From Alphaproteobacteria bacterium (GTDB lineage Bacteria; Pseudomonadota; Alphaproteobacteria; Rickettsiales; UBA8987): a stretch of 14,076 bases of DNA. Position numbers and translations under genes: made by a program. Of this stretch, positions 13,863-14,076 are shown one piece after another. The stretch covers positions 6,951-21,026 of the forward strand of contig JAHFPR010000010.1 in assembly GCA_023269645.1 (NCBI GenBank). The letters run 5' to 3'. Every line of letters begins with the position of its first letter. The stretch's first letter is position 1. A model generated the notes under the pieces. It had not been told where the DNA came from. It did not search any database and was given only the letters and a program-made list of their open reading frames with translations.

Positions 13863-14076
13863 ATGGAGAAACTGTTTTATGTTTACATACTGGCCAGTAC
13901 CTATAACGGAACGCTTTATGTGGGGGTCACCTCGAATCTGCCGAAGCGGGTATGGGATCATAAAGAAGGAACCGTCAAGGGATTTACCCAACGCTATGGC
14001 GTAAAAATGCTGGTCTATTATGAAGTGCACGACCGCGCAGAATACGCCAAACGCGGGAAAAACAGATAAAGAAATG
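13863..14076 (+). pseudogene. Small GIY-YIG nuclease-family gene, frameshifted and cut by the window end
   Basis: MEKLFYVYILASTYNGTLYVGVTSNLPKRVWDHKEG is a clear GIY-YIG domain start. YVYIL supplies the first element and LYVGVTSNLPKRVWDH the second with its Arg; KGFTQRYGVKMLVYYE follows as in the roughly 90-100-residue stand-alone family. The original frame stops at 14067-14069 after 68 residues (AKRGKNR). From 14054 the -1 frame reads REKQIKKW to the last base of the window, which is exactly the block that normally follows in this family. So about one base is missing near 14052-14057 (CGCGGG, where CGCCGGG would restore the frame). Either the gene is a recent pseudogene, there is a sequence error, or frameshifting occurs. 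It lies 15 nt after the palindromic element, with GGTGGG as a weak ribosome binding site. Confidence 0.8.

Noticed and set aside
13749..14030. Minus-strand frame containing SFPCKRES...SLWIPA and the plus-strand frame beginning MDSRLHGNDG
   Set aside because: These are well-known spurious translations of GTCATTCCCG-type palindromic repeats, running on over the GIY-YIG gene.

Overview
The window reads as a piece of a bacterial chromosome, most likely from an alphaproteobacterium. The PccA, class Ib aspartate aminotransferase, MetX-MetW pair and lysine/alanine-rich TopA tail all look alphaproteobacterial, but no ribosomal RNA or marker is present to fix the taxon. Most of the window is GC-rich core metabolism on the + strand. 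The first 1.55 kb is visibly AT-richer and looks acquired.

Layout: (1) Positions 3-1554 hold the end of an AAA/ABC-type ATPase and a DUF3226 Toprim-like protein, a two-gene set that resembles split OLD or PARIS-like phage-defence modules. (2) Positions 1569-5413 form a compact run: propionyl-CoA carboxylase biotin subunit (pccA), an unrecognised helical protein with an H-box-like motif, and aspartate aminotransferase, whose start lies inside the preceding gene. (3) Positions 5414-6794 hold a post-aspC hairpin, two unrecognised small proteins, one clear sigma-70-type promoter and one strong terminator. (4) topA spans 6795-9419. (5) Two minus-strand paralogous small genes (9469-10316) share their leader and C-terminal tail. 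(6) A short divergent region leads into metX-metW (10401-12307, ATGA overlap). (7) glyA (12396-13745) is followed by a palindromic repeat and a frameshifted GIY-YIG nuclease gene cut by the window end.

The most unusual signal is a roughly 100-bp composite palindromic element present twice. One copy sits between glyA and the GIY-YIG gene. The other lies inside the metW reading frame, open and in frame, where it encodes about 36 residues of an N-terminal extension. Both copies have the plan GTCAT-hairpin-ATCCAT, a spacer of exactly 24 nt with a conserved core, then ATGGAT-hairpin-ATGAC. The stems differ in sequence but are self-complementary in each copy. This resembles Rickettsia palindromic elements (inserted into ORFs) or REPIN-type doublets.

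Metabolically, the core genes cover propionyl-CoA carboxylation, transamination, methionine synthesis from homoserine and one-carbon/glycine supply (glyA). They are ordinary housekeeping functions rather than one dedicated pathway.
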